A stretch of DNA of 64,000 nucleotides from an uncultured Clostridia bacterium (GTDB lineage: Bacteria; Bacillota; Clostridia; TANB77; CAG-508), in assembly GCA_944388935.1 (NCBI GenBank), contig CALXKK010000004.1, forward strand, positions 40,282 through 104,281, read 5' to 3'. The notes under the pieces are model-generated. The model was not told the origin of the DNA. It was given only the letters and a program-made list of their open reading frames with translations, and did no database searches. Made by a program: the position numbers and the translations under genes. Below are positions 24,779-33,388 of the stretch, piece after piece (within the stretch, counting starts at the first letter, position 1; the number at the start of each line of letters is the position of its first letter).

Positions 24779-25546
24779 ATGGAAAGAGTTTTAGAGGTTA
24801 AGAATATCGAAAAATATTATGGGAATAAATCAAATTTAACCAAAGCAATAGATAATATTAGCTTTAATATTGAAAAGGGTGAATTTGTTGGAATAATGGG
24901 AGCATCAGGCTCTGGAAAAACCACGCTTTTAAATTGTATTTCTACAATAGACAGGGTAACAGCAGGTAAAATAATAATAAATAATCAAGATATTACTAAG
25001 CTAAAAGGAAATCAATTAAATAAATTTAGAAGAGAGGAATTAGGATTCATATTTCAAGATTTTAATTTGCTAGACACATTAACCGCATTCGAAAATATTG
25101 CATTAGCACTTACAATACAAAGAGTAAAGCCAAAGCAAATAGAAGAAAGAGTAAATGAAATTGCTAAGAAATTAGACATTACAGATATTTTAAATAAATA
25201 TCCATATCAAATATCTGGAGGTCAAAAGCAAAGAGTTGCATCTGCAAGAGCAATAATAACAAATCCAAAGCTAATATTAGCAGATGAGCCAACAGGAGCT
25301 TTGGATAGTAAATCTGCAAGGCAGTTGTTAGAGAGCTTTGAGGATTTAAATAAAAAATTAAATGCTACGATTTTGATGGTTACGCACGATTCGTTTACCG
25401 CTAGCTATGCAAATAGAATTTTATTTATTAAAGATGGAAAAATTTTCAATGAACTTGTAAAGGGAGAAGACACAAGAAAACAATTCTTCGAAAAGATAAT
25501 AGAAGTTCAAACCTTATTAGGAGGTGAACTTGGAGATGTTATTTAA
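24779..25546 (+). CDS. bceA: ABC transporter ATP-binding protein (BceA-like)
   Basis: A 255-residue ATPase of the MacB/BceA type. Walker A is GASGSGKTT, the Q-loop is in FIFQDFNLLDTLT, the signature is ISGGQKQR, and Walker B is LILADEPTGALD, followed by the H-loop in MVTHDS. With the permease encoded next it forms a transporter that removes peptide antibiotics from their lipid targets and also passes the signal to the BceS-like kinase. GAAAGGAGCTTAAAG precedes the ATG. The permease start overlaps its end by 11 bases. The gap upstream (24683-24778) must hold its promoter. Confidence 0.92.
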   Translation: MERVLEVKNIEKYYGNKSNLTKAIDNISFNIEKGEFVGIMGASGSGKTTLLNCISTIDRVTAGKIIINNQDITKLKGNQLNKFRREELGFIFQDFNLLDTLTAFENIALALTIQRVKPKQIEERVNEIAKKLDITDILNKYPYQISGGQKQRVASARAIITNPKLILADEPTGALDSKSARQLLESFEDLNKKLNATILMVTHDSFTASYANRILFIKDGKIFNELVKGEDTRKQFFEKIIEVQTLLGGELGDVI

Positions 25547-27605
25547 ACTTGCATTAAAAAATATGAGAAAAACAATTAAGGATTTTGCAATTTACTTTTT
25601 AACATTAGTACTTGGTGTTGCAATATTTTATATGTTTAATTCTCTAGATAGCCAGGAAGCAATGTTTCAAGTTTCAAACTCTACAAGAGAAATGATAAAA
25701 TTAATGATAACTATGTTAGGTTTTGTTTCTGTTTTTGTTGCAATAATATTGGGACTTTTAATTGTGTATGCAAATAATTTCTTGATAAACAGAAGAAAAA
25801 AAGAATTTGGAACATATATGTTACTTGGAATGGGAAAAGGTCAAATTTCTAGAATTTTATTATTTGAAACTATATTAGTAGGGTTAATATCTTTAATTGT
25901 AGGATTGATAATAGGAATTTTTGCTTCACAATTTATGTCTATACTGGTAGGTAAATTGTTTGCAGCAGATATGAGTAAATTTGAATTTGTATTTTCTAAA
26001 GATGCTTGTATTAAGACTTGTATATATTTTGCAGTAATGTATGTAGCAGTAATGATATTTAATACATTTACAATTTCAAGATATAAATTGATTAATTTGC
26101 TAAATGCTTCTAAGAAAAATGAACAAATAAAAATTAAAAACTTATGGGTATGTATAATTGTATTTATTTTGGGAGCAGTTATGCTTGGTTATGCTTATTA
26201 CAAAGTAACTGGAGGAATTTCAGAATTGTCTACCGAAGAGAAAATGATTCCAATTATATTAATAGGTATTGTTAGCACAATATTGATATTTTGGTCAGTA
26301 TCTGGCTTTATATTAAAACTTGTTCAACTAAAGAAAAATATATATTTTAAAGATGTAAATATGTTTGTGTTAAGACAACTACATAATAAGATAAATACAA
26401 CAGTTGTAAGCATGTCTGTCATATGTTTAATGTTGTTTATGACAATAACAATACTTTCCTCATCTTTATCATTAAATAATACAATGAGAAGAGACCTGGA
26501 AAAAATGACTCCGGTAGATTTGAATCTATATAAAACAGCTAATTTGCCAGAAACAGAGAAATTTTCTAAAGCACAAATTGAAGATTCTAAAAAAACTATG
26601 ATTCAAACCTTGGAAGAAAATGGCTTTGATATGAATAAACTTAAAGATGTTATTGAAATTCCAATTTATGCAACAAATGAGCTAACTTGGAGGGATACTT
26701 TAAAACCTGTATTTGAAGAAATACAAGCACAAAATCCAACACTTTTATATGATACAGCTGAGGAAATAGTAAAAGTTTCTGATTACAATAAAATTGCTAA
26801 GTTATATGGAGAGAAAGAGTATAGTTTAAATGATGATGAATATATAATTTTATGTAATTTTGATAATATGACATCAATTAGAAATAAAGCAATTAAAGCA
26901 GGTAGTACAATAAATATAAAAGGTAAAGAATATAAATCAAAATATGATGAGTGTCAAGAAGGATATATAGAAATGGCAGCTAGCAAAATAAACACGGGAA
27001 TAATTTTAGTACCGGATAGTTGCGATTTAACTGAAGATATGAAAGAAGAAGCATTTTTAGCTGCAAATTATAATGCAAATACAAAAGAGGAAAAAGAAGA
27101 AATAGAGAAAATATTTACAGGTGAAAACAATTCTGAATTCTATAATAATTTGGAAGAAAAAGATATATCAATAGATGGTATGACAAAAATATCACTTATA
27201 GAATCTAGTTCAGGTGTTGCAACAATAGTATTGTTTATCTCAATATATTTAGGTATAATATTCTTGATAGCAAGTTCAGCAATACTTGCATTAAAACAAT
27301 TAACAGAAAGCTCAGATAATAAGCAAAGATATACTATTTTAAGAAAAATAGGTGCAGACGAAAAAATGATAAATGGAGCATTATTCAAGCAAATAGGAAT
27401 ATTTTTCTTAATGCCTTTAATATTAGCGATAATACATTCAATATTTGGAATACAATTTGTTATGACAATGATGAGTGTATTAGCGGACGCAAAAGAATTA
27501 TTACCATCAGTAATAGCAACAGTAATAATATTAGGCGTAGTTTATGGCGCATATTTCTTAGCAACATATTTAGGTAGCAAAAACATAATAAAGGAAGAGG
27601 AATAA
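25536..27605 (+). CDS. bceB: FtsX-family ABC permease (BceB-like)
   Basis: A 689-residue permease beginning MLFKLALKNMRKTIKDF, a typical BceB start. About ten membrane spans surround one large outer loop (about residues 315-550) that in this family faces the antibiotic-bound lipid. FtsX-like regions flank it (RKKEFGTYMLLGMGKGQI, RYTILRKIGADEKMINGAL). The ATG at 25536 is chosen because AGGAGG lies 11 nt upstream and the frame overlaps the ATPase stop. It is about 40 residues longer than B. subtilis BceB, within the family range. It acts with the ATPase and with the kinase at 22958. Confidence 0.9.
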   Translation: MLFKLALKNMRKTIKDFAIYFLTLVLGVAIFYMFNSLDSQEAMFQVSNSTREMIKLMITMLGFVSVFVAIILGLLIVYANNFLINRRKKEFGTYMLLGMGKGQISRILLFETILVGLISLIVGLIIGIFASQFMSILVGKLFAADMSKFEFVFSKDACIKTCIYFAVMYVAVMIFNTFTISRYKLINLLNASKKNEQIKIKNLWVCIIVFILGAVMLGYAYYKVTGGISELSTEEKMIPIILIGIVSTILIFWSVSGFILKLVQLKKNIYFKDVNMFVLRQLHNKINTTVVSMSVICLMLFMTITILSSSLSLNNTMRRDLEKMTPVDLNLYKTANLPETEKFSKAQIEDSKKTMIQTLEENGFDMNKLKDVIEIPIYATNELTWRDTLKPVFEEIQAQNPTLLYDTAEEIVKVSDYNKIAKLYGEKEYSLNDDEYIILCNFDNMTSIRNKAIKAGSTINIKGKEYKSKYDECQEGYIEMAASKINTGIILVPDSCDLTEDMKEEAFLAANYNANTKEEKEEIEKIFTGENNSEFYNNLEEKDISIDGMTKISLIESSSGVATIVLFISIYLGIIFLIASSAILALKQLTESSDNKQRYTILRKIGADEKMINGALFKQIGIFFLMPLILAIIHSIFGIQFVMTMMSVLADAKELLPSVIATVIILGVVYGAYFLATYLGSKNIIKEEE

Positions 27606-27606
27606 C

Positions 27607-27671
27607 AGAAATTTGAGGCTGTTCGTAAAATTACTTTTATGGAAAAATAGTAATATCTAACTCAATTTCTG
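27607..27671 (+). terminator. Weak long-loop inverted repeat after the permease
   Basis: CAGAAATTTGAG (27607-27618) matches CTCAATTTCTG (27661-27671) with one bulge across a 42-base loop. No T run follows, so it is more likely a processing or regulatory hairpin than a strong terminator. Confidence 0.3.
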
Positions 27672-27692
27672 ATAAGAAAGAAGGTGGCAATG

Positions 27693-28379
27693 ATGAAAAA
27701 AATAATACTTGTAATATTACTTATATTATTAAGCTTTGGAGCTATTTTTGTAAGCAAAGGCTATGATATGTACAAAGAAGCAATAGAAGAAACTCCTCTA
27801 GAAAAAAAGGTTGAAGAAATACAATCAAAAAAGAATTATACTAAACTTTCAGAATTGCCACAAACATATATAAATGCTGTGATTTCTGTAGAAGACCATA
27901 GGTTTTACAAGCATCATGGAATAGATGTAATTGCAATTGGACGAGCTATTATAAATGATATTAAAGCAAGAGACTTAGTAGAAGGTGGAAGTACAATAAC
28001 TCAGCAGATTGCAAAAAATGAATATTTTACACAAGAAAAGAAATTTACAAGAAAAATTGCGGAAGTTTTTATGGCTCATGAATTAGAGAAAAATTATTCA
28101 AAAGATGAAATATTGGAATTATATATAAACACAATTTATTTTGGAAATGGATATTATAATATTGTAGATGCATGTAAAGGCTATTTTGGAAAAGAGCCTA
28201 AAGATATGACTGATGGAGAGTGCATAATGCTTGCAGGAATACCAAATGCTCCATCTGTATACAATCCCAAAGAAAATTCTACACTTGCAAAACAAAGACA
28301 AAAGCAAGTAGCAGATAAAATGGTGGAATATGGATATTTAACGGAAGAAGAGAAAAATAAAATATTAAATAGTAAGTAA
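27693..28379 (+). CDS. Monofunctional peptidoglycan glycosyltransferase (GT51)
   Basis: A 228-residue protein with one N-terminal membrane anchor (IILVILLILLSFGAIFVS) and an external GT51 transglycosylase domain. The catalytic motif is AVISVEDHRFYKHHGID, and further GT51 motifs are EGGSTITQQIAKN, RKIAEVFMAHELE and ILELYINTIYFGNG. There is no penicillin-binding transpeptidase domain, so it polymerises lipid II glycan strands only, like MtgA/SgtB. The second ATG of the pair is chosen because AAGGTGG is then 5 nt away. It stands next to the Bce module, which protects lipid-II-cycle targets, so the neighbours share a theme. Confidence 0.92.
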   Translation: MKKIILVILLILLSFGAIFVSKGYDMYKEAIEETPLEKKVEEIQSKKNYTKLSELPQTYINAVISVEDHRFYKHHGIDVIAIGRAIINDIKARDLVEGGSTITQQIAKNEYFTQEKKFTRKIAEVFMAHELEKNYSKDEILELYINTIYFGNGYYNIVDACKGYFGKEPKDMTDGECIMLAGIPNAPSVYNPKENSTLAKQRQKQVADKMVEYGYLTEEEKNKILNSK

Positions 28380-28384
28380 GAAAT

Positions 28385-28428
28385 AGCCGGTGGCACAAAT
28401 AATCTTAATGATTATTGTACCACCGGCT
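28385..28428. terminator. Long terminator hairpin of cassette B
   Basis: AGCCGGTGG (28385-28393) pairs with CCACCGGCT (28420-28428), extended inward by AATAATC/GATTATT. GGTGGCAC and GATTATTGT are shared with the cassette A hairpin. Confidence 0.85.
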
Positions 28429-28453
28429 TAAAATGTGTAGCCAAGGCTAGTAC

Positions 28454-28996
28454 TTAGCCTACAAGCTTTCTAATCCAGTCCCGGATTTCCGGAATCCTGG
28501 ACTCGTAATGGAGGAAGTTTGCTAACCGATAGGATACCTCAAAATTAAGAGGGGTGATTCTTACGTATCGATGCAGAATCTCTCCACCGTGAAGAATACT
28601 TTGATAGTGGCCATCGTGTAAGCCAGAGTCTCTAATGCCAACGAACTGCGTGGTAAATGCATCATGCTCGATGAAGAAGTTAATAGGCTTCTCCATAAGC
28701 CAAAGTTCACTCAGGGTGTTTTGGAATATGAAGGAAAAACCTTCTGCATAGTATGGTTCGTTTTCATATAGCAACCATAGTCTGAACTCTATGGTGCCAT
28801 CCCCATGCTTAAAGTAAGCGCCGGTGCAGTGATACTTTTTTCCAATAACCAAATGGATATATCCATCTAGGCCAATCGAGTCAAGCTGAACGTCGAAGCC
28901 AAACACCTTCTTAAAGAATCTTCCAAGGGTCTCAATATCAAAGGAGATGGACTTCTTGTCCATATCGAACTTTTCTCCGTCAAAAAGGACACTCAT
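28454..28996 (-). CDS. Higher-G+C orphan protein B (paralogue of the 24043 gene)
   Basis: A 180-residue protein of unknown family. It aligns with protein A over most of its length: FKHGDG, EFRLWLLYENE, EGFSF, PINFFIEH, TQFVGIRDSGLHDGHYQ, LHGGEILHRYV and RIPEIRDWIRKLVG. The invariant GLHDGHYQ with LHxGExLxR is the best candidate for an active or binding site. Counted stretches are about 42-43% G+C, well above the neighbours. The chosen ATG has GGAG 6 nt upstream, and another GGAGG lies 58 nt upstream. The gene is on the minus strand between two + strand units, with a promoter and hairpin related to those of A. Confidence 0.7.
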   Translation of the reverse strand: MSVLFDGEKFDMDKKSISFDIETLGRFFKKVFGFDVQLDSIGLDGYIHLVIGKKYHCTGAYFKHGDGTIEFRLWLLYENEPYYAEGFSFIFQNTLSELWLMEKPINFFIEHDAFTTQFVGIRDSGLHDGHYQSILHGGEILHRYVRITPLNFEVSYRLANFLHYESRIPEIRDWIRKLVG

Positions 28997-29093
28997 GATG
29001 TACTCCATTCTGTAAGCGTACCAACGAAACAAAAAGAATTATGTTACAATATTACCTCCAATACAAATTAGTTCAACTAACAATTACAAACCA

Positions 29094-29122
29094 ATTATAG
29101 CATATTATGTAGATTACATCAA
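29094..29122 (-). promoter_or_regulatory. Promoter of cassette B
   Basis: On the minus strand TTGATG (29122-29117), a 17-base spacer and TATAAT (29099-29094). The 5' UTR shares AGTTGAAC and ATTTGTAT just before GGAGG with cassette A. Confidence 0.6.
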
Positions 29123-29147
29123 ATAATAAAGGTAGAAAAGGAAATGA

Positions 29148-29176
29148 TTGATAATTACTCACCTTAGTGGTATTAT
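29148..29176 (+). promoter_or_regulatory. Promoter of the pentapeptide-repeat gene
   Basis: TTGATA (29148-29153), a 17-base spacer and TATTAT (29171-29176), starting about 28 bases before the ribosome binding site. Confidence 0.55.
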
Positions 29177-29210
29177 ATAGAAAATTTAGTAAGTCAATCA
29201 AGGAGTAACT

Positions 29211-29807
29211 ATGGTAGAAAATTTTATAGAAAAAATAGAGATAGAGGATGAAATTAACAATGAAGTAATAGAAGGTATTTCAAAAAAGAATCTTAGTATA
29301 TACAAAAAAGATATAAATCATTCTAAATTTATACATACAGAAATAATTGATAGTGAGTTAGAAAAAGTATATTTTAAGGATGTAACTTTTGATAATTGTA
29401 ATTTTTCTAATACTTCTTTTGAAACTTGTAGCTTTATAAATTGCAAATTTGTAAATTGTAAAATGACTGGATGTAGTTTTATAGAAAATACATTTATGTC
29501 AGTGCACATAAAAGATTCAAACTTAAATTATGCAAATATGTCCAATACTAATTTTAATAATTTAAAATTAAAAGATACAACATTTATAAACTCATATATA
29601 CAAGATTCAATTTTGAAAAATACGAAATTTGATAATATTGACTTTACAAAATCACAAATATTTAATACTCGTTTAAAAGACATAGATTTGTCAACATGTA
29701 TAATACAAGGTTTATCAACAACATTAGCAGATATAAAAGGTGCTATAATAAATGAACTTCAAATTATGGATTTGGCATATCTATTAAATATAAAAATAAA
29801 AGATTAG
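29211..29807 (+). CDS. Pentapeptide-repeat protein (Qnr/McbG-like)
   Basis: A 198-residue protein made almost wholly of A(D/N)LxX-type pentapeptide repeats from about residue 40 to 165 (for example FKDVTFDNCNFSNTSFETC), interrupted by a short SVHIKDSNLNYA segment. The C-terminal INELQIMDLAYLLNIKIKD is the helical cap seen in Qnr-like dimeric gyrase-protecting proteins. By family it may mimic DNA and shield gyrase from quinolones or toxins; many relatives have no known function. CAAGGAG precedes the ATG. It is followed by a Dabb protein and an ABC-F factor, so a tolerance role is plausible. Confidence 0.85.
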   Translation: MVENFIEKIEIEDEINNEVIEGISKKNLSIYKKDINHSKFIHTEIIDSELEKVYFKDVTFDNCNFSNTSFETCSFINCKFVNCKMTGCSFIENTFMSVHIKDSNLNYANMSNTNFNNLKLKDTTFINSYIQDSILKNTKFDNIDFTKSQIFNTRLKDIDLSTCIIQGLSTTLADIKGAIINELQIMDLAYLLNIKIKD

Positions 29808-29816
29808 GAGGAAAAA

Positions 29817-30098
29817 ATGATTAAACATATAGTAATGTGGAAATTTAAAGAAAATACAGAAAAAGAAATGAATGAATTTTTAGAAGGATTAAAAGCTTTA
29901 GAAAATCAAATTAAAGAGATAAAAAGTATGCAAGTTGGCAAAAATATTGATAATGATGAATATGATGCAATTCTAATTTCTGAGTTCGAAAATCTAGAAG
30001 ATTTACAAAAATATAAAACAGATCCAAGGCATGTTAGAGTTTCTAATATGTGCAAAGAAATTAGAACAAAAAGAACTGCATTTGATTTCGAGGAATAG
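29817..30098 (+). CDS. Dabb (stress-responsive A/B barrel) protein
   Basis: A 93-residue protein with the Dabb fold signature MIKHIVMWKFKENT at the start, a middle helix with LEGLKALENQI, the strand IKSMQVGKNI, and the end LQKYKTDPRHVRVSN. Dabb proteins form small dimers; some bind or alter small molecules, but most bacterial ones are unassigned. AGGAGGAAAAA precedes the ATG and it follows the pentapeptide gene by nine bases, so the two are co-transcribed. The Tyr/His active residues of olivetolic-acid cyclase types cannot be placed safely. Confidence 0.88.
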   Translation: MIKHIVMWKFKENTEKEMNEFLEGLKALENQIKEIKSMQVGKNIDNDEYDAILISEFENLEDLQKYKTDPRHVRVSNMCKEIRTKRTAFDFEE

Positions 30099-30156
30099 GC
30101 TTTTTGTCTATTCTTTTATAATGTAATGGATAAAAAGACAAATAAAGGAGGAGTAA

Positions 30157-31635
30157 ATGTCAATAATTCAAATTAAAGGTTTAAATTTTAGATATGATGG
30201 TGGATTTAAAGATATTTTTGAAAATGTAAATTTAAATATAGATACAAATTGGAAACTTGGTTTAATAGGTAGAAATGGAAAAGGAAAATCTACTTTACTA
30301 AAAATATTATGTGGAGAATTAAAATTTAATGGAAAAATAATAAAGAATGTAGAAATTGATTATTTCCCTTTCAAAGTAGATGAGGATAAATTAACATTGA
30401 AAATAATTCAAGAATTATGCATGGCAGAAGATTGGGAAATAATAAAAGAATTAAATATTATGAATTTTGATATAGAAGCATTGTATAGAAATTTTTCAAC
30501 ATTAAGTGGTGGCGAAAAAATTAAAGCTATGCTTGTAGCCCTGTTTTTAAAAGAAAATAATTTCTTATTAATAGATGAGCCTACTAACCATCTAGATGAA
30601 CAATCAAAAGTAGATGTGGAAAATTATCTAAAGAACAAAAAAGGATTTATTTTGGTTTCTCATGATAGAAATTTGCTAAATGCATTAACAGACCATATTA
30701 TGGCTATAAACAATTCAAATATAGAAATCATTCAAGGTAATTATTCTGTTTGGAAAGAAGCTTTTGATAGACAAAATGATTTTGAAATGAAACAAAATGA
30801 AAAGCTAGGAAAAGAAATAAAAAAATTAGAAAGAGCCAGCAAAGAAAGTAAAAAGTGGTCTAATGCAGCAGAAAAAGAAAAGCAAAACAAAACAGGTAGT
30901 AAAGAATCTATAGACAGAGGATTTCTTGGACATAAAGCTGCTAAAATAATGAAAAAATCAAAAATACTTGAAGAAAGAAAAAATAAAAATATTGAAGAAA
31001 CAAAAAAGTTGTTAACTAATTTGGATAAAGTAGAAAAACTAAAAATTGTCCCATTAGTATACGAAAAAAGAGAATTGATAACGGCAACAAATTTTCAAAT
31101 TATATATAATAAGCCTTTATTTAAACCACTTGATTTTTCTGTTCAAAATGGTGATAGAATTTATATTAAAGGAAAAAATGGTGCTGGAAAATCTAGTATT
31201 ATAAAAGCAATTGTTAATAAAGATACAAATTATACAGGAAGCTTAAATATTGGAAATAATTTAAAAATTTCTTATGTGCCACAAGATACAAATAACTTAA
31301 AAGGTTCATTAAAATCATTTGCAATAGAAAACAAATTAAACGAGTCTATTTTTAGAGCTATGTTAGTGAAAATGGGAATAAGCAAAGAAGAAATGGAAAA
31401 TAACTTAGAAGACTTAAGCGAAGGTCAAAAAAAGAAGATATTGTTAGGTAAAAGCATATCAGAAAATGCGCATATATACATTTGGGATGAACCATTAAAT
31501 TATATAGATATAATAACTCGTGAACAAATAGAAAATATGATTTTAGAATATATGCCTACTCTTCTATTTATTGAGCATGATGAGATGTTTTGTGAAAAAG
31601 TAAGTAATAAACCACCTATAATTTTAGAAAACTAG
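30157..31635 (+). CDS. ABC-F ribosome-protection protein (Lsa/CplR-like)
   Basis: A 492-residue protein with two ATP-binding domains and no membrane span. Domain 1 has GRNGKGKST, LSGGEKIK and LLIDEPTNHLD; domain 2 has GKNGAGKSS, LSEGQKKK and the Lsa-type IYIWDEPLNYID. The charged linker between them (about 205-275, KLGKEIKKLERASKESKKW and GSKES-DRGF) is the antibiotic-resistance domain region that reaches into the ribosome. Lsa/CplR-type factors remove lincosamides, pleuromutilins and streptogramins A. AAAGGAGGAG precedes the ATG. TTTGTCT/AGACAAA (30103-30109, 30136-30142) just upstream may form a leader hairpin. The resistance profile is inferred. Confidence 0.85.
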   Translation: MSIIQIKGLNFRYDGGFKDIFENVNLNIDTNWKLGLIGRNGKGKSTLLKILCGELKFNGKIIKNVEIDYFPFKVDEDKLTLKIIQELCMAEDWEIIKELNIMNFDIEALYRNFSTLSGGEKIKAMLVALFLKENNFLLIDEPTNHLDEQSKVDVENYLKNKKGFILVSHDRNLLNALTDHIMAINNSNIEIIQGNYSVWKEAFDRQNDFEMKQNEKLGKEIKKLERASKESKKWSNAAEKEKQNKTGSKESIDRGFLGHKAAKIMKKSKILEERKNKNIEETKKLLTNLDKVEKLKIVPLVYEKRELITATNFQIIYNKPLFKPLDFSVQNGDRIYIKGKNGAGKSSIIKAIVNKDTNYTGSLNIGNNLKISYVPQDTNNLKGSLKSFAIENKLNESIFRAMLVKMGISKEEMENNLEDLSEGQKKKILLGKSISENAHIYIWDEPLNYIDIITREQIENMILEYMPTLLFIEHDEMFCEKVSNKPPIILEN

Positions 31636-31714
31636 ATAATTCTTTAGGATTTTCTTGAATTAAAGAGCCAAAAAGAGTATAATAAAGACGGAAAAATTAG
31701 ATAGGAGTAGATAA

Positions 31715-32470
31715 ATGCCTAAATTTTTTGTAAAAACAGAAAATCTAAAAGAAAATGAAGAAATATGGATTACGGGTGATAATGTAAATCATATAAAAAA
31801 TGTACTAAGAAAAAAAGTTGATGATAAACTTAATATTTGTAATTCAGATACTAGTACAAATTATGAATGTGTTATCAGAAGTATAGAAGAAAATAAAATA
31901 GTTTGTAAAATCCTAAATGAATTGAAAAGTAAATCGGAAGCAGATTTGAACATCACAATTTTTCAAGGATTGCCAAAAGCAGATAAAATGGAATTAATAA
32001 TTCAGAAATGTACAGAATTAGGAGTAAAAAAGATTATTCCTGTAATTACAAAAAGAACAGTTGTTAAGTTAAAGGAAAAAGACAAACAAAACAAATTAAA
32101 TAGATGGCAGAAAATTGCTGAAGTTGCAGCAAAGCAATCTGGACGAGATATAATTCCAACAATAGGAAATATAATAGATATATCAAACATAGATTTTGAT
32201 GGGTATGATAAAATCCTTGTATTATATGAAAATGAGGAAAAAACAAGTATAAAAGCAGAAATAGAGAAATTAAAGAATAGTGGCAAAGAAAATTTAAATA
32301 TAGGAATTGTTATTGGTCCAGAAGGTGGATTTGAACAAAAAGAAATTAATAAAATAAAAGAAAATAAAAATGTATCTATAGTAACATTAGGAAAAAGAAT
32401 TTTAAGAACAGAAACAGTAGCATTAGTAGTAAGCGGAATATTAATGTATGAACTAGGAGATTTAAATTAA
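31715..32470 (+). CDS. rsmE: 16S rRNA m3U1498 methyltransferase RsmE
   Basis: A 251-residue SPOUT methyltransferase. The N-terminal PUA-like part includes NHIKNVLRKK. The knot region carries the SAM-binding signature IGPEGGFEQKEI, VTLGKRILRTETVAL, as in RsmE. It modifies U1498 in the decoding region of 16S rRNA. The earlier motifs QGLPKADKMELIIQKCTELGV and AAKQSGR also match. ATAGGAGTAG precedes the ATG. The lysine-rich membrane protein follows after 12 bases. Confidence 0.95.
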   Translation: MPKFFVKTENLKENEEIWITGDNVNHIKNVLRKKVDDKLNICNSDTSTNYECVIRSIEENKIVCKILNELKSKSEADLNITIFQGLPKADKMELIIQKCTELGVKKIIPVITKRTVVKLKEKDKQNKLNRWQKIAEVAAKQSGRDIIPTIGNIIDISNIDFDGYDKILVLYENEEKTSIKAEIEKLKNSGKENLNIGIVIGPEGGFEQKEINKIKENKNVSIVTLGKRILRTETVALVVSGILMYELGDLN

Positions 32471-32482
32471 GGAGTGTTAAAT

Positions 32483-33376
32483 ATGTCTAAAAAGAATAAA
32501 AAAGCAAATAAAAATCAAGCGAAAAAAACAACTAATACTACAAAAGAAATAATGCAAGAGAACGAGAATAAAGAAGAAATAAAGGAAAAAGTGCAAGAAG
32601 CAGATAAAAAAGAAAATAATGCTGAAGTAAATAAACAAACAGAAGAAAAAACAAGAGATAAAAATGATGATAAAAAAGCCAAGAAAACAAAAGACGAAAA
32701 ACTAAAAGACGAGAAAGCAGAAAAAATAGTAGCTGAAATAGAAAAAGAAAAGAAAAAGAACAAAAACATGTCAAAAGAATATGAGAAAAAAGCGAATAAA
32801 AACATCTTTAGAAACATCATAATTGCAATTGTTATATTAGCATTTTGTATACTAAAAATATTGGGATATATGAATATAAGAGAAGATATTTTTGTTGTAG
32901 ATTTAAAAGTCTTTAGTATATCAATTTTAGTATTTTCAATTATTTTATTCGAAAGAAGCTACAAAACTATAAATTTAACTTTATTTACTCATGGCTTGGA
33001 AGCACTGTTTGTAGCAATCGTAACTTTGTGCGAAGTATATATTTATCAATTATTTATAGATAAATTTGTTATGGTTATAGCAATAGAAGCTTTACTAATA
33101 TCTGTATATTATATAATTAAGTGTATCAGAATATATAGTAAAACTAAGAAAGAATATTTAAAAAGCTTAAATGATATAAGTGAAATTGTTAAAGAAGAAA
33201 AAATCATAAGAATAGAAACTCATAGAAAAAGGAATAAAAAAGATAAAGAGCAAAAAGAAAATAAAGAAAAGCAAGAAGATAAGAAAGATAAGGAAGTAAA
33301 CCAAAAAGAAGAAACTAACACAAATAAAAAAGATAAAAAGAATAATTCAAATAAAAAATCAAAAAAGAAAAAATAG
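32483..33376 (+). CDS. Lysine-rich membrane protein of unknown function
   Basis: A 297-residue protein in three parts. A strongly charged, Lys/Glu/Asn-rich N-terminus (about 110 residues) is probably disordered or coiled coil. About four membrane spans cover residues 110-225 (IIIAIVILAFCILKIL, ISILVFSIILF, ALFVAIVTLCEVYIYQLF, MVIAIEALLISVYYII). A second Lys/Glu-rich tail ends in SNKKSKKKK. I know no family. ATG 32483 is chosen because GGAG at 32472 lies 8 nt upstream. The charged ends should both face the cytoplasm, where they might contact RNA or ribosomes; that is a guess. Confidence 0.65.
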   Translation: MSKKNKKANKNQAKKTTNTTKEIMQENENKEEIKEKVQEADKKENNAEVNKQTEEKTRDKNDDKKAKKTKDEKLKDEKAEKIVAEIEKEKKKNKNMSKEYEKKANKNIFRNIIIAIVILAFCILKILGYMNIREDIFVVDLKVFSISILVFSIILFERSYKTINLTLFTHGLEALFVAIVTLCEVYIYQLFIDKFVMVIAIEALLISVYYIIKCIRIYSKTKKEYLKSLNDISEIVKEEKIIRIETHRKRNKKDKEQKENKEKQEDKKDKEVNQKEETNTNKKDKKNNSNKKSKKKK

Positions 33377-33388
33377 GAGTGCAAAAAA

